In this document: piece after piece, positions 12,437-25,504 of the stretch | Numbering within the stretch: position 1 is the stretch's first letter | How the letters are laid out: every line of letters starts with the position of its first letter | DNA from: Sisyra terminalis | Lineage: Eukaryota > Arthropoda > Insecta > Neuroptera > Sisyridae | Direction: 5' to 3' | DNA length: 64,000 nucleotides | NCBI GenBank assembly: GCA_958496175.1 | Contig: OY292277.1 | Coordinates: 38,823,050-38,887,049, forward strand | The notes under the pieces: model-generated | Seen by the model: the letters and a program-made list of their open reading frames with translations, nothing else | Told to the model about the DNA's origin: nothing | Databases searched by the model: none | Translations under genes and position numbers: made by a program

Positions 12437-15400
12437 AATAATCTAGTTTGTAATTTGTAATAATAGCTGTAGTTTTATACAAACAAACACTTTTTCTTGT
12501 TATATAATCGTTTAAACTAGAGATTGGTAATAAAATCCACAATAAAAACTATGAAGAAAACTTCATTTGGTCGTAAATTTTAAAAGTTTTGTGATTTTAA
12601 GTAAACAATTAAGGCGAATATATAAATTCTGTGTCCAGATAAAGTTATCCACTTAGCTCTTAAGGAACCATCCTAAAATGGGGAATCGGAAAAACGAATT
12701 TCAGGAAAATTGAGCATAGGAAGGTTGAATATTGAAAGAACATTGAAATTAACCAAAACCTTATCTTCCTGTAACCAATGTAACTCTAACCATTTGTAAC
12801 CAATGAAAATAACAATCAATTGAATTGTTGGTCACAATGGAAAAGGGTTTAAAAAAATTTTTAAGAGTTCTCTCCTAACCCTTTCTAACATCGGAGCCCT
12901 AAATAGGTAAACTATAGTTTTCTAAACCAGTCACTATCTGGCAACATCATATTATTCATTTAGCTTTTAGTTTAGTTCGCGAATTTGTGCACGATTTTAT
13001 TGTGAATTCAATTCTGACATCATCTCATTTTTCTTTTTTTCCTAAATATTATCATAATGACTGATTATTGACGAATTCAAATAACGACAAATAAGAGAAT
13101 AAAATGTTACCAGATGGTGATTAGTTGAAGAAGTGCCCTAAAGTTTTGTTTAATTTTTTCGTCTTATCCCTTGGGACATGTTCACGAACCGTAAGTTGAG
13201 AATGGCTGTTTTAAAGGGCAAAATAAATGTTCTCCCAAAACTCAGATTGAAATTAATAACTTTCTATGGTTTATCAGTTTTTAAATTAGCAAGATAGAAA
13301 TATTCTTAAGAACATACGTATAAACTTCATACAGAAAACAGCCAAAATGAAATTAGAGAATTCTAAAACGAATATTTCCGTCGAAAATTTTTGCGATTAC
13401 TAAAGTTCCTTATACTTTTAGTATCAATAGAAAGTAAAATGGGTGTTATTATTGAAAGTTAGAATATTTGAGATATTATTTATTCGTATGTATTCGTAAT
13501 ATGTATTCGTAAGAACTAGTTGAGTTTAAAAATGTTCGCACTTATGGTCTTCGCCACATACTTTGACCTGGTTAAAAAAATAACAATACCAGTTTCGTAA
13601 AAAAATCATGGCAAAATTTTACGTATGGTTGAATGGTGAAAATTGATAAAACAATAGAGCCGATTGTACAACAATTATTTAAAATTAAAAAAAAACATTA
13701 CAACAATAAAACATTTCCGATTGTTGGCAGTTCCGAAATTTCCCTCTTTGTTCCATTGTTTGTAAACCGTTATCACTAAAGATATTCAAATAATCAAATG
13801 AAATGCACAAATAAAAACATCAAATTTTACATTCATATGTAACATACCGTCTGTACCTAATCATAATTGGAACGAAATAATGAAAGTTTCTTCGGAATGA
13901 TAACAAAAACGCCTATTATTATCATTATTAAAACTATGCATGCGTTAAAATCTCTTCTATTCACTGCAGTTGCATATATGAGCAATCAGCAAAACACTCA
14001 TGCAGAAAAATTTCATTTTTCAAGTTCGACAATTACTATTTAACGAATGCAAAGTTTCAGACGTGCAAAAAATGCTGCAATTCTGCTGTGAAAAAAAATG
14101 CGGATACTACTGAACCAAAACGATCGAAAACCAAAGCAAACTAATCCAAATCGGTTTTGTAATTAAATTTTCTCTTTTTTTCATTTATGGACATCGATCA
14201 CCGGAAGTAGATAGGTGGAATTCCTGAAATGCCCACGTGTGCACAGTTAACATTCAGTGCACCGCTTTACTTGTCGAGTTTTCACATTGATATGTTTGAT
14301 TAAAATAGCGGAAAAATTATGCTTTGTTGTCGATAATAGAAGTAGTTTTTTTGAAATACAATATATAAAATACCTACATGTTATGAGGGTTTGGTGTTAA
14401 TTAACTATGGAGAAAAAGTTGCGTACTTAATCTAGACCCATACAAATATTTATAAACTATTATGAATAATGAAAAATTGAAGACAGAACGGAAAAAAAGA
14501 AAAATTCTTGTAAAAATAATGAAGTGACACCAAAATTTGTAAAATTATCTTTTTAATGGGACAAATAAGATTATAACAAAATCACAGGCGTAAGTTTAAG
14601 TTATATGCCTAAAATTCTATATTAAGAATAAAAAATCGTAATGAAAAGCAAAAGGAACATATTTTGGTGCTAAATGTTCAAATAGTGGAAGTAAGATTCA
14701 TTTCTGCGACTGGTTTGACTAGAATAAGTTGCATGGCAAAACATGGTTGCTCACATCCGGAGCGGATAAATACCTTAAGAAGAAGTTGTATAAAAGTGCA
14801 TATTTACATGACAATATTTTGCTCATAATTTAAACTGATATTTAATTCCCCTTTTTTTAAATGACTCAACCTCAAAACCTTTCAAAGAATCCCAATATTT
14901 AATTATACACATATTTAACAAATTTTTGAAACTTTCCGAAACTTTGAATATCATATACCAATTCAAAGTATAGTTTTAAAATCTCTAAGCAATAATAAGT
15001 TTAGTCATTATTGCGAACGTAGCATTTAGATGTTTATAAATATAAAAAAAAATAGAAATCGGTTTAAATATATATTAGAACTATATAGGATTCCATTTTT
15101 ACTTGACACCAACTTCAAAAATTTTCTAATCGTAAATATAAAAATTTGAATTATTTTTCAATTTTCATTGAAGGTGCAATATAGTCAAGGTTTATAAAAT
15201 ACACAGGTGGTCTCATTCTCCACGTGACGTGTAGAGAAGAAATTCGTACATATCTTCAGACTGATTCAAATTTCAAAATTCTTCGTATGACATCATATTT
15301 TTTTTCTAATGGGGCAACCTGTGTAATTTATAAACCTTGCAATATAGTAGCAAGTGTTGGTAGTAAGAAGATAGTATTTTTTTCATGAGTTCTCAAAATT

Positions 15401-15570
15401 TCTAATATATTGGTAGTTCTAAATAGTGACAGTCGAAGCTTTGCAAGGCCAAAAGCTTTAAGAACTTTATGAAATAAATCACAGAGGGAATGCATTAAAA
15501 ATAAGAACGCAACCCTTATCAGCAAAATTGTAATTTCTTTATCTCCTACTAAAGATACGATACATTAAAG

Positions 15571-15820
15571 TGGAGTCAGCCAACCCGCGGCCTATGGGCC
15601 GCATGAGGTCCACCTTAACCGTTTTCCAGTCCACGAGATTCGTCAAAATTTTACGAAAAATATTTATTTTACAATAGCCAAAGTAGTGAAAATCAATGAA
15701 ATTAAAAATATCTTCAGTGCATCTAAATCTAATACGAATAAATATTACTTCATATGTGGCCCACGAGTTATGATGTAATTTGAAAAGGGCCCACAATATC
15801 AGTTGGATTGGCCACTCCTG
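15571..15820. mobile_element. hAT-type non-autonomous element (MITE)
   Basis: The left end TGGAGTCAGCCAACCCGCGG and right end GGATTGGCCACTCCTG are inverted relatives of the ends of the elements at 43984 and 59463. The flanking octamers CATTAAAG and CTTTAAAA agree at six of eight positions, as expected for an old hAT 8-bp duplication. There is no transposase frame. Confidence 0.75.
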
Positions 15821-17823
15821 CTTTAAAAGCTTGCACACAAGAATATTTTATTTCATGTGATCCATAAAATTGACATCGAGAAGCTAACAAAACTAACGAA
15901 AAGCGACGCCAAACTTTGATTCGACGTTTGAATAAATAAGTACAGCAAAGACATCTTCGGCAGGAGTGAACACAATGGATTGTATTTAATGGAATGATCA
16001 CATAATGAAGTATCGTAATGAAGGTACGTAAGCTATGCATGAAAACTGGTCCAAATTATTATAACACTACCCCAGAAAATCCATTTTCCAATAATCAAAT
16101 CACCAAAAGCTGTTAACATGGAGAAAAATTATTGCTGAATAATATTTTTTTTTCCTATACAGAACAGTTTCACCAAGATGAGGATTGGAGGTTTATTTCT
16201 CTCATAGTCATTCAAAACCAACTATTCAATTTTAACCTAGAATAACTTTAAATAAAGTAATATTTAACAAAAAATGCTAAAAGGTCTTTTTTGTACAGTA
16301 TGTAATTTTCCTCAAGAAGATATAAAAATTCAGTTCTGTATAGTTTGTTCAATAGTTACAAACTTCTAAAGAAAATAATTTAATCGTAAAAACAGATCAA
16401 AGTTCATAGCTTGATTATAGAAAAACCATTGCTCTGGCGAAAATTTACAATTTAATATTTTTGTAGAACATTGAATTTCCTTCAAGAGTATATGTAGTTT
16501 GATGTTTTTAGTGATTGTGATTTGTTGATTGTGATTTCAATGTATCAAAAATTTTGAGGAAAAAATACGCTTTTGATTGAAAAATCAAAAATTGCGATGA
16601 TAGACCACTTAATATCAATGTTATGGGCTCCAAATTACACAGTATTTTTTTTATCATCCTGAATATTATTTTTGATATATCTTTTGAATAAATAGTCGAT
16701 TTTTTGGTCCAGTTTAATATATTATATGTAATTACCGAAGAAAAACATTCAAATGGGAGTGAAAATTTCATCCGTTTTTTTTTTTTAAATCTTAAACTGT
16801 AATGGGATGAAACCATATATTTTTGTAGCCAACACGGTTTTGGTGGTTATCTCCGTTTATGGAACTTCACCTTGCAAATATACTTTTTCTATTCACAGTT
16901 GATTGTCGAAAGTCCTCTACTTACAAATGAAAATGAAAAAACAATAAAATTTTGGTTTCAAAGTTTGTTAGTGGAGTAAATTAACAACTTTATTTTGCTT
17001 TGTACTCAAAACTAACTAAGAATTATAAATAGAAAAAAAAGGACAATATTTTTTCTCATCATACGAAGATTTAATCAAAAAGGATTCTCTAATGATTTAA
17101 ACAAAATATCTCAAAACTTATAAAGTTCTTCTACTTAATAAGAATTCATATTTAATAATTACAAAGTTCGATATTTATAGAATTTACTATTGTGAAATCC
17201 TATTTATGAATCTGTAATTCGCAATAACTTATCGAAAATAAACTGAAACATTAATGTTAAGCGTAGACCCGCAAGTTGTGTTGGGCACAGTAGATAATTG
17301 GACGAAAAGGGAAATCTCCCATTCAATAGTATTTAATTTGGAAAATTTAAAGTGGGTAGAGCTACCCAATATACCCACACTTTCCGCTAGCTCTGGACAC
17401 GTGTTATAATTATTCACGGCCAAACTATTAATCTATGGGGATCTCTGTGAATATCTTAGTTATAAGACGGCATTATTGTACACATGAATGAAAAATGGAA
17501 TATTAAAAAACCCATAAAAAAGGAAATATAATTCAGTAAAAACTACAATAAAATTGAAATTTATATGCATAAAATTCTATCAATAGAGGTGGAGTAAAAT
17601 TTAACCCAAAAATCTATCCATTGGTTTCACGACGAAGACTAAATTATATTGAAATATTAAAAACGCAAATAAATACGACCTTCCACAAGGTGTTTTTAAA
17701 ACGCTACTATTAGATCATTGAAAAAGTCAGAGATATTGAAATATGTTAATTAATTATTTGTATCGCGATCTTGATTTTCACCAAAAAAGCCACCCACATT
17801 CAGAAAATGAATATTTTACTCAC

Positions 17824-17851
17824 CATTAAATCGTTCGATGTGTCTCATTGT
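17824..17851 (-). CDS. Candidate 28-nt micro-exon of the PTB gene
   Basis: The minus strand reads AG, then 28 nt encoding T-M-R-H-I-E-R-F-N plus one base, then a strong GTGAGT donor. Entry is in phase 0, as needed after the exon ending at 17945, and exit is in phase 1, as needed by the exon at 4995-4895. The intron before it would be 93 nt. The weak point is the acceptor GGTAG, which has a purine-rich upstream stretch. The donor itself is convincing, so some exon probably ends at 17824. An alternative is that the ATG within it begins a short transcript of its own. Confidence 0.35.
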
Positions 17852-17944
17852 CTACCTTTACCTTCGATGAGACCTTCCGTTTGTCATCACCGCCGTTGAA
17901 AGTTGTAAATGTGACCGTGGTCGGTGCAAACTTCCCCCATTTAC

Positions 17945-18067
17945 CTGCATTGGATCATACATGTCTTTAGGGACTTCAATTCGCTCCAACTCATCTCCAC
18001 TTAAATCTAAATCTCGAACCATTTGCATAATTTCTCGTTCTTTTTTCATGTCTTCATGATCTTCAAT
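17945..18067 (-). CDS. PTB-domain protein, coding exon 3 (41 codons)
   Basis: The exon is bounded by an acceptor ATTACAG and a CAG|GTAAAT donor and is 123 nt, phase 0 at both ends. It encodes a highly charged segment starting IEDHEDMKKEREIMQMVRDL and ending in KDMYDPMQ, probably helical. It follows directly in frame from the donor at 18129, with a 61-nt intron between. If the donor is not used, translation runs on for 28 residues (VNGGSLHRPRSHLQ... to NGRSHRR) to a TAA at 17860-17858. The sequence there is relatively GC-rich, so read-through into an alternative end is possible. Confidence 0.8.
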
Positions 18068-18128
18068 CTGTAATTATTTAAACAATAAACAATTGTGTCC
18101 ATCAAAGACATTTTTTTGGAATACTTAC

Positions 18129-19656
18129 GTCTCCGTTTCCATTTGAAATGGGTGTTGCAAATTTGAGATTAGCCAACGATCCGTAACTCCGGGATCTGTG
18201 TTCTTGTCGTATGGAGTATGAGAACGCTCGTTCGTTTAGATGGCCTTTCTTTTTGTAGATACCTGTGTTAAATGGGCTTTCTCCACCATTTCCGTTCGTG
18301 GTTACTGGGGACGAAGTTGCCGCTGCTGCTATAAGATTTGGATCATCTAAGCAATTCATACTTTGAGCTAATTTTTTGTTCATTTTGTGTTGTTGTTGTG
18401 TGGGTAAAACGCCGTTCTTTTCTTTCTTTTTTGTGCCCATTGAGGGATGGTATTTTTGATTTTCCATGGTAGCGTAATGTTGCATTAAGTAGGCTTCATG
18501 TGGAAAGTTGACAGGTTGGTAGCTGGCGACGGGTGACAAGGCTCGATTGCTTGGCATGTAAATTGGTTCTTCCATTGCGTGATGAATCATGTGCTTATTT
18601 TTGTTCTTTTTGTTGCTTTTTTGCATTGTGTGGTTTTGGATAATTATGGGAGCCATTGGCACAAATGGCGGTGGGACAGGCCGGGGCGTTATAATCATTT
18701 TTTTGTTTCGATGTGAAAATGTGTTGCCGTGTTTAAAAAATTTGGGATTTGGTAAAGTGGCTGTTGGGTGAATGTGGGGTTGCATTATATACATGGGATG
18801 AGGTGGTGGTGGTCCGATGGGTCGCATTAGAGTTGACATAGGACGTGGAGGGTGTTTGAGCATAGTGCCCCCGGCAACGGAAGAAGCTTTGCCTGGAGAA
18901 CGAACTTGTTGCTTCAGGTTGGTTTCAGATTTTGATTTACCGTTCATCAAGGGATATAAATCCTCTTTGGATCCTCCCAGAAGTTTTTTGTTCCGTTTTT
19001 TGCCTTTCTCTTTGGGTGGCGGTGGCACCTCGATCGGTTGAGCAATTTGCCTCGGTCGTGACGGTCGTGTAATTGTTGACGTCGAATAAATATCGTAAAC
19101 TCCATCGATGTTATCTTGGCTTCCAGCCCAAACTTTATGGTTTTCATCTCCGTTGTAAATACTAACATCGTCGATTTTCCCGACACTATTCATGGTCATC
19201 GTGCTTCCTGCATTACTTCTCGACAGCTTCCAACCTTCGACTTTTGAATTCGCGTTTTTCCAGTCTTCGTGATCGATTTTTTGTAAATTGTTTCGACTAC
19301 TACCCAAAGTGCCGTAAAGAGACGTTCCTGAAGCACTTAAGTGTGAATTGGCCGGCCCAAGCATTCCACTGGCACTTGGTGAAACGGTCGATCCAACTCC
19401 TCCGGATTCGATATGTTTTGCATAAGAACTATCAGCGTACGCGTGAAAACAACAACGTACCAAAGCGTTGGCCGCCATTTCACGTTTACAAATAAAAGCA
19501 TGGCACTCAAGCACTTTGATTCCAGTAGTACGGCGTAATATGGCGGCGAATAATGGCGGATGCAAAGGATTGGGCGCCCGAGCAAAAGGGGAATCTAAAG
19601 GCAAAAACCGAGGTGTTGGGGAATGTAGCGTATTTTTCTCGGGAACCAAAACATAT
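18129..19656 (-). CDS. PTB-domain protein, coding exon 2 (end of PTB domain and low-complexity tail)
   Basis: This 1528-nt exon is by far the largest coding block in the window. It begins after a TTTCTGTTGCAG acceptor, completes an Arg codon split with the exon at 28968, and continues YVLVPEK. The first about 80 residues finish a PTB/PID fold: LFAAILRR, then LECHAFICKREMAANALV and RCCFHAYAD, the typical last strand and capping helix of the domain. The rest is a disordered tail with a PPPP stretch, a basic KGKKRNKK patch, His/Pro/Met-rich runs and several Tyr motifs (VYDIY, EPIYMP, YLMQHYA) that could be phosphorylation or SH2 sites. It ends ISNGNGD at a GTAAGT donor, phase 0. This is a cytoplasmic adaptor type; no enzymatic domain and no membrane segment are seen. 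I do not recognise the gene by name. Confidence 0.93.
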
Positions 19657-20979
19657 CTGCAACAGAAAAATTGTGGATTCAGTAAACATTTGACTATTTC
19701 GAAAACTATGTAAACTTAGTTAAATCAAATAGTAAACATTTAGGAGTCTAAATTTCAATATATAAAAGACTTTTGAACCACCAAATAAAATTTAAAAAAA
19801 TATCGAAAACTCCTATGATTCATCAACTAATTACATGAATTTATATAGGTATCGCATGGTGGTTGATGTGAATAAAAGTGCATATCCTCTAATTATATAA
19901 TGCACTTGAAGAATTTTGTTATTTTGTTGTGATTATTATATTATAAATTTCACATTATTTGGTTCTCACAATGCTGAATTATGTTGTGCAAGACAATAAT
20001 TATTGTATATTTTAACATTTATTTTCATTTCATTATAAAAATGTCTGAGAAGAGACTTGGCTGGAAATAAAGCGGTTTTGTTCTGCATAAAATGCATTTG
20101 GTTTGTTGCTAAGAGGGATTCTACCTTAATGAGTAGTTTAGTTAGAGGATTTTAAGTGTTTTTATTTAGTCCATATTAAATAAATATAATTCGTTCCATT
20201 ATACACTTCCAGAAACCATTTCAATGACTTTAATATTTTTTTAATTAACGTTTAAAATAAACAGTAGACATCAGAAAATCTTATAGTTTACGTAAAATAC
20301 GCCTTTTGATTTTCTATTTAGTTTTTCAAATAAAATTATGCTTTGCTTTATAAAAGACGTGTTCATTACTAGAGGAAGTTATTTTAACCTTCGATGTTAT
20401 TAAAATATAAAAGGAAATTATAAAGAGAATAAAAATATGTGAACAAGATTTAAAGAAAAAAAATTAATTATTATTTTGCGATACTTTGATTAGTGTGTGT
20501 ACGCATTTTAAGCTATCATTATCTTTATTTGTATGAATCAGTCGGACAATTTAAAAAAGGTTTTTGTTCTCCGTTGAATCCCATTAAAACCTGTTGGTAT
20601 TCATTGGGCTAGGTACATCTAATTTTTAAGTCATTTTTTTTAAATAGCATTATTTATTTGTAATTATAAAACATTGATTGAATAGTTAAGGCTTTAATGT
20701 TTCGTCATGCAAACTTTGGTAATAATTTTTTTTCATGAAGTCCCATGCCGATTTAATTAAAACATGATTTGCTAATGAAGGTCAAGCTATTTAAAAGGGA
20801 CACGTTTTATAAGTTACGAGGTTTTGATGATCTCTAACGTACATTTTGATATATTGAAATTTACTAATTTATTTCACCAAGCTAAACATCAGGAGGAATG
20901 TTTAATTATTTGAATTATCAAGTTTTTGACTTATTATAGGTTTGAGTTAGAGAAGTTTTTTTTTAATATTACTTGCTTT

Positions 20980-21140
20980 AAAACAATTATAACGTTTATA
21001 TCTTTATAACGACGAAGATCAATAGCGACTGTAGGGTTAATAATAATCTGTAATCGAGAAATATCTAAAACACCAACCAATTTTGGCATCACCTTGGTCA
21101 CTCGGCCATAAGTAAACATTGGTTATTTAGTGTTTAATAA
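20980..21140 (-). repeat. tRNA-derived SINE, copy 3
   Basis: In minus orientation it carries ATGGCCGAGTGACCAAGGTGA (box A region), the AAAATTGGTTGGTGTT stretch, the body and the TTATAAAGATATAAACG end. Similarity to the copy at 22047 continues past the SINE head, to about 21215. Confidence 0.8.
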
Positions 21141-21227
21141 GAAATTTGGAAAAGAAAAATATGTTTTCATCAAAAATTGAATTTAATTTTTACAAAAAAT
21201 GAAAGACATAATTATTATGTATAATTG

Positions 21228-21693
21228 TTATGTCAGTAATACAAAAAAAATGTAAGAAAAAGGATGTTGAATTCATAGACCATATTTTCAACGACAATTG
21301 GAAAAGTAATTTAAATTTTTGTTCTACAATTTGAACAACAAATTTTGTAGGACAAATCCTAATCTAACTTATTTGTGTTCAATTCATAATGTTAAATCTA
21401 TATGTAAGAGTTTGGGATTATACACTTTTGAAATTTTTTGTATTTATAGTCTGAGGGAGCTACAGCTCCCGAATTAAATAAACTTAATATGCTATACTCA
21501 GAGCTATCCAAAAAAAGTATCATAGGTACCATAAAGTATCTAAAATACTGTTTTTAGTTTCTTTATTTTTTGCCAAAAAGTAACTTGTATCATAGACACT
21601 TCTTAAAAAGAACTGTATCTTGTCCTTGAAGAGTATCTTTGATACCGAAAACTAACTTAGATATAGAATTTCATTTTGTTTTGTTCTATAAGG
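21228..21693. repeat. Dispersed repeat, copy A
   Basis: Matches 27483-28030 over nearly all of its length (for example AGACCATATTTTCAACGACA, TAAGAGTTTGGGATTATACA, GCTATACTCAGAGC). The right half is rich in AGTATCTAAGATACT-like short palindromes. It encodes nothing. Confidence 0.85.
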
Positions 21694-21740
21694 TACAATT
21701 TAAACCTTTTAAATTAATTTTCTACCGTTTTAAAGTGGGT

Positions 21741-21855
21741 TAAAGCCTTAAGGTGGCCGAGTGGTCAAGGTGACCGCATTATAACTGATACCTAACTAAA
21801 AATCACTAAAATCTTGTTAGTTATAAAGAAACGATAAATAACCATTAAGAAAATA
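21741..21855 (+). repeat. tRNA-derived SINE, copy 4 (internally deleted)
   Basis: Box A is the best preserved of all copies (AAGGTGGCCGAGTGGTCAAG), but box B and the start of the body are deleted. The tail AGTTATAAAGAAACGATAAA remains. Confidence 0.75.
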
Positions 21856-22046
21856 GTAATAGTAAGAATACGAAATGTATCTGATAACCATACAAATTTA
21901 CCTACTGTGTTACAAAAATTTATATATACATAGTATATACGACAACTATAAGTATCTTAAAAGTAACGTAAGGTAAGTATTTGAGTTCCGTTTTTTAAGA
22001 GTAACTAGATACCCAAAGAAACTTCAGATACTTTTAACTATACTTT

Positions 22047-22230
22047 TATAACGTTTATATCTTTATAACACCACCTTAAAAATACTAAGGTCTTTAGCGA
22101 CTCTAGGGTTAATAAAAATCCGTAATCAAGAATATTGAAAAATTGCTCGATACGAGAATCAAATTAAACACCTACTAATTTTGGAATCACCTTGACCACT
22201 CGACCATAAGTAAGCTTTAGTTATTTAGTG
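22047..22230 (-). repeat. tRNA-derived SINE, copy 5
   Basis: Minus orientation, nearly full length: TATGGTCGAGTGGTCAAGGT, CCAAAATTAGTAGGTG, decayed box B, GGATTTTTATTAACCCTAGA, and GACCTTAGTATTTTTAAGG. Similarity to the copy at 20980 extends into the flank to about 22310. Confidence 0.85.
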
Positions 22231-25200
22231 TTTAATAATAAAATTTGTAAAAGAAAAATATGTTAACATCTTAAATTGAATTTAATTTGTACAAAAAAAG
22301 AAATACATAATTATAAAATGTCAATTACACGTTTAAAATTTATTTCTGTAAAAAATTGTTTTTGTGTAGTCATTAGTTTTTATAATAAGTCGTAAATTTG
22401 CACAATCCGTTGACGCATTTGTTGTTGAAATTCTTGAATCTTCGTGAAATTAAACGCTGAATTTTGCTGGTTTTGATTTATTAGCTTTATGACTTTTATA
22501 AATGGAAACGAATAATTATGATTATTTAAAATCCAATTAAGTAATAATATTATTACTTAACATACAATAAATGTACACAATCATGGTTTTACTTTTCAAC
22601 TCATTTCTGATTTATTGCACTATTGCCGTATTCACTTTATATAATGAACAATTTCTTTGTAAATTACTCTAATCACAATTATCAAATCCGCGAGGAATAA
22701 ATCTTCTTGCCATTTTTGTCTTGATTATTTGAGGGATTTAAATACGTTAGATGGGAATTATTTGACGGTTCCTTAATGAAATTATGAATTAGAGATGGTG
22801 GAATAATAAAAGATTTTGTTAAATAAAGCGTTGTTTTTTTCAGAAAGATTGTCTTTATTAATCTATTTTACCGCTTGTCATGCTTTTTATAGCCCTTTAT
22901 TTTTCATTTGAATGCAAGTTTTAATTAACTCGAATGGAATGTGTGGCGAAGAAAAAAAATAATTATTAAAAATGAGAAACATAACGGAAAACAAATACGA
23001 TTGATGTTTTGAATGCATTCATTTTTACGGAGAATTTTTTTCAAACTATGTTCAAACTATGTGTTAATAATTTCAATGAAGAAATTGGTGCGGTTGATTC
23101 AAAAATTTTAAGGTTTCTTTCTTATTCATGCATTGAAATCAGTCGAATTTCAAGACTAGAAAATGCGCATCGAATATTCATTTGGTTAAATTCCCGAGAA
23201 TAAAATTTCTTTAACCTAATTTTTATGTTTTGTAGTCAATTTAGGCTTTAAATTTGTATTTAATGTTTATATTGACGGGATTAAATGTTAAATATACCGT
23301 TTTATGCAAAACCTTGACATTTTCGAGAAAATATTTCTCATTTTTTTAATTGAGAGGAGAGTTGGTATTTCTCCTCCTTATTGCCTCACCTGAAAACCTG
23401 AAATAACTTAGCATATAATGTCCATTTTAAGAATAAAAAAAATATTCATTACAATATTTATGATGAGCCTAAGAAATTCTTTTCTTCTTATAACATTTCC
23501 TCGAATAATTACAGGTGTCTTTTATTTTTAAATGAATATTTTCACTTTTTTCTTTTCGAATGGAATTCATCTAAGCAAGGCAATTATCAGTTTTTGAAAA
23601 TTTTAGAAATTCATGGGAAATTTTGAGTGAAAAAATTTAGCTCTTAGCATTTGGTTTTTAATTATAAACAAAGTGAGATAGTAGCACCGAAACGTTTTCG
23701 TTTCGAATTAGAGATATATCAAATCGTTTGATTTATTTGTATAAATGGTTCTACAAATCAAAAGGTTATAGAAAAGATTGAAAGGTTTTGTGAATGGAAA
23801 AAAGAAATATGAAATTAGTCTCGTGACTTATGTTAGAGGCACTCTTGACCTTTTCCACAACATATTTTCTTGCAATCTTCAGAAATATTTAACACGAGAA
23901 TATTTAAAGGAAAAAAATAGAATGCTAAAAATAACACTGCATGACCATATAAATCATAATTTCTTTGAATAGAAAATACCTCAGTAACTTACGCAAAGAA
24001 CAAAAATTGACAATAAATAATAATTTTTCAAATAATTTGAATTCTTTCAATAAGAATATACTAATTTTAACATTAATTTATCGCTCGCTATATATAGATA
24101 TTTAAATAATTATAATTTTATTTCAGTTATTTAATTCAATTCTCTTAATTAAAATACCAATATTGCCCAATATTTAATTTCCTTTATTATTGTTTCGTTA
24201 AAAAAATAACACCTTATTCGGTTTTATCTATATTTGAATCTATGGTTTAAAATTGGAAATAAAAATATGCTTTTAATTTAATATGCATGAGTAAGTTAAG
24301 AAAAAGGTTTCGTAGGCTACATAATTCAAGGTGAATATTATTTTTAAAAAGCATTTTTCAATAATTGGATAACAAAAACTAAAAAAATTCAGAGAATAAA
24401 AAAATGAAGGAAATAATTCAATGAAACAGAAATTATTCCTGATTTTTTTATTGTTAACAGTTACCTTTAAAATCATAGTTGAAATTGAAAAAAATTTTGT
24501 CAGCTTCATAACATGACGAACTAAATATACAACCTTTTCCTTACTGAGTTAAAAATAGAGCGTATGATACGATGGTATGTACCTACTACATCATTTGAAA
24601 AGAAATGGGTAAAATTCAAAAATATTTCAGTTTTTATAAATATTGTTTTATATGCTCATAGTTAAAGTTGTAATACATCAATTATTTTCGTTATTATAAT
24701 AATTATTACTTATATTTATGAGAAATAACAGTTTGTTGGAGTATTCCTGTCACAAACTCCGAAATGCAATATCTCAGCTGAGTCAATGTGTCACACATGC
24801 TTATATTATATTGAAAATTTAGATAGATTTTTTGATAAATCATCACATTGTGTGGCATAAAATTGGTTTTTTGTTACTGTTATGGTTTTATTCTATGTGT
24901 AAATGTTTTACGGAGAACTATCTAGGTATAAATTTGGTGTGAACTAAGCAAAATGCAACAGCGCCTGTGTTGGAAGGGTTGGAAAAGAGATTTATACATA
25001 GAAGTATTCTAAGAGAAATAATTTTTATCTGGGGTGAGCATCTGATGCGATTGAAGCAAATAAAATGCATGCGCTTATTTGTGCAGGCTACCGCTCATCA
25101 GCACTCAATTGTCGGCCTTGTAGGCCGCAGTAGATATTCCTTTTTTCTGTTTGACTCCTTATGCAGGGTTTATCTATATACCTATACATATCAATGTGTT

Positions 25201-25504
25201 CAGCTATTTTAAAATATTATTGAATAGTTAAAATGAAGTTATTTAAGTAATTGAAATCAAAACTTATGAGAACGGATGGCTTTATGGATCTCCAAAAAGG
25301 TAATGATTTTTTAAGGAATAAACGTTCCTGCGTTTTTAATAAAGAGGTAGAAGACTGAAGTGGAAAAGAATAGCAAACGTTTAAGTAGAAAGACTCATTA
25401 ATAAGCCAACAACAAGTAAACCTGGAAATTGACAACTTTTCAGCTTTAGTCCGGAGACTCCAGAAAAATTAAGCTTTTTCCAAACTCCAGTGTTTTAAAA
25501 AAAT

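Larger units (their letters stand above)
9785..17823. other. Presumed intron of the PTB gene
   Basis: Stops are frequent in every frame. It holds a SINE fragment (10252-10379), a foldback element (10421-10783), a long inverted-repeat element (about 12020-12436), a hAT-type MITE (15571-15820) and a short AG dinucleotide run at about 11681. The long minus-strand frames at 15.3-16.8 kb do not resemble proteins. Confidence 0.5.

Noticed and set aside
15539..16040. Overlapping minus-strand frames of 90-99 codons
   Set aside because: They lie largely over a hAT MITE and flanking non-coding DNA.
17858..17944. 28-residue extension of the 41-codon PTB exon to a stop
   Set aside because: Not excluded, but a usable CAG|GTAAAT donor precedes it and phase-matched downstream exons exist, so it is mentioned only as an alternative end.
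18589..19713. Several open frames of 60-83 codons on both strands overlapping the PTB tail exon
   Set aside because: They are shadows of the 509-codon minus-strand exon and do not resemble proteins.
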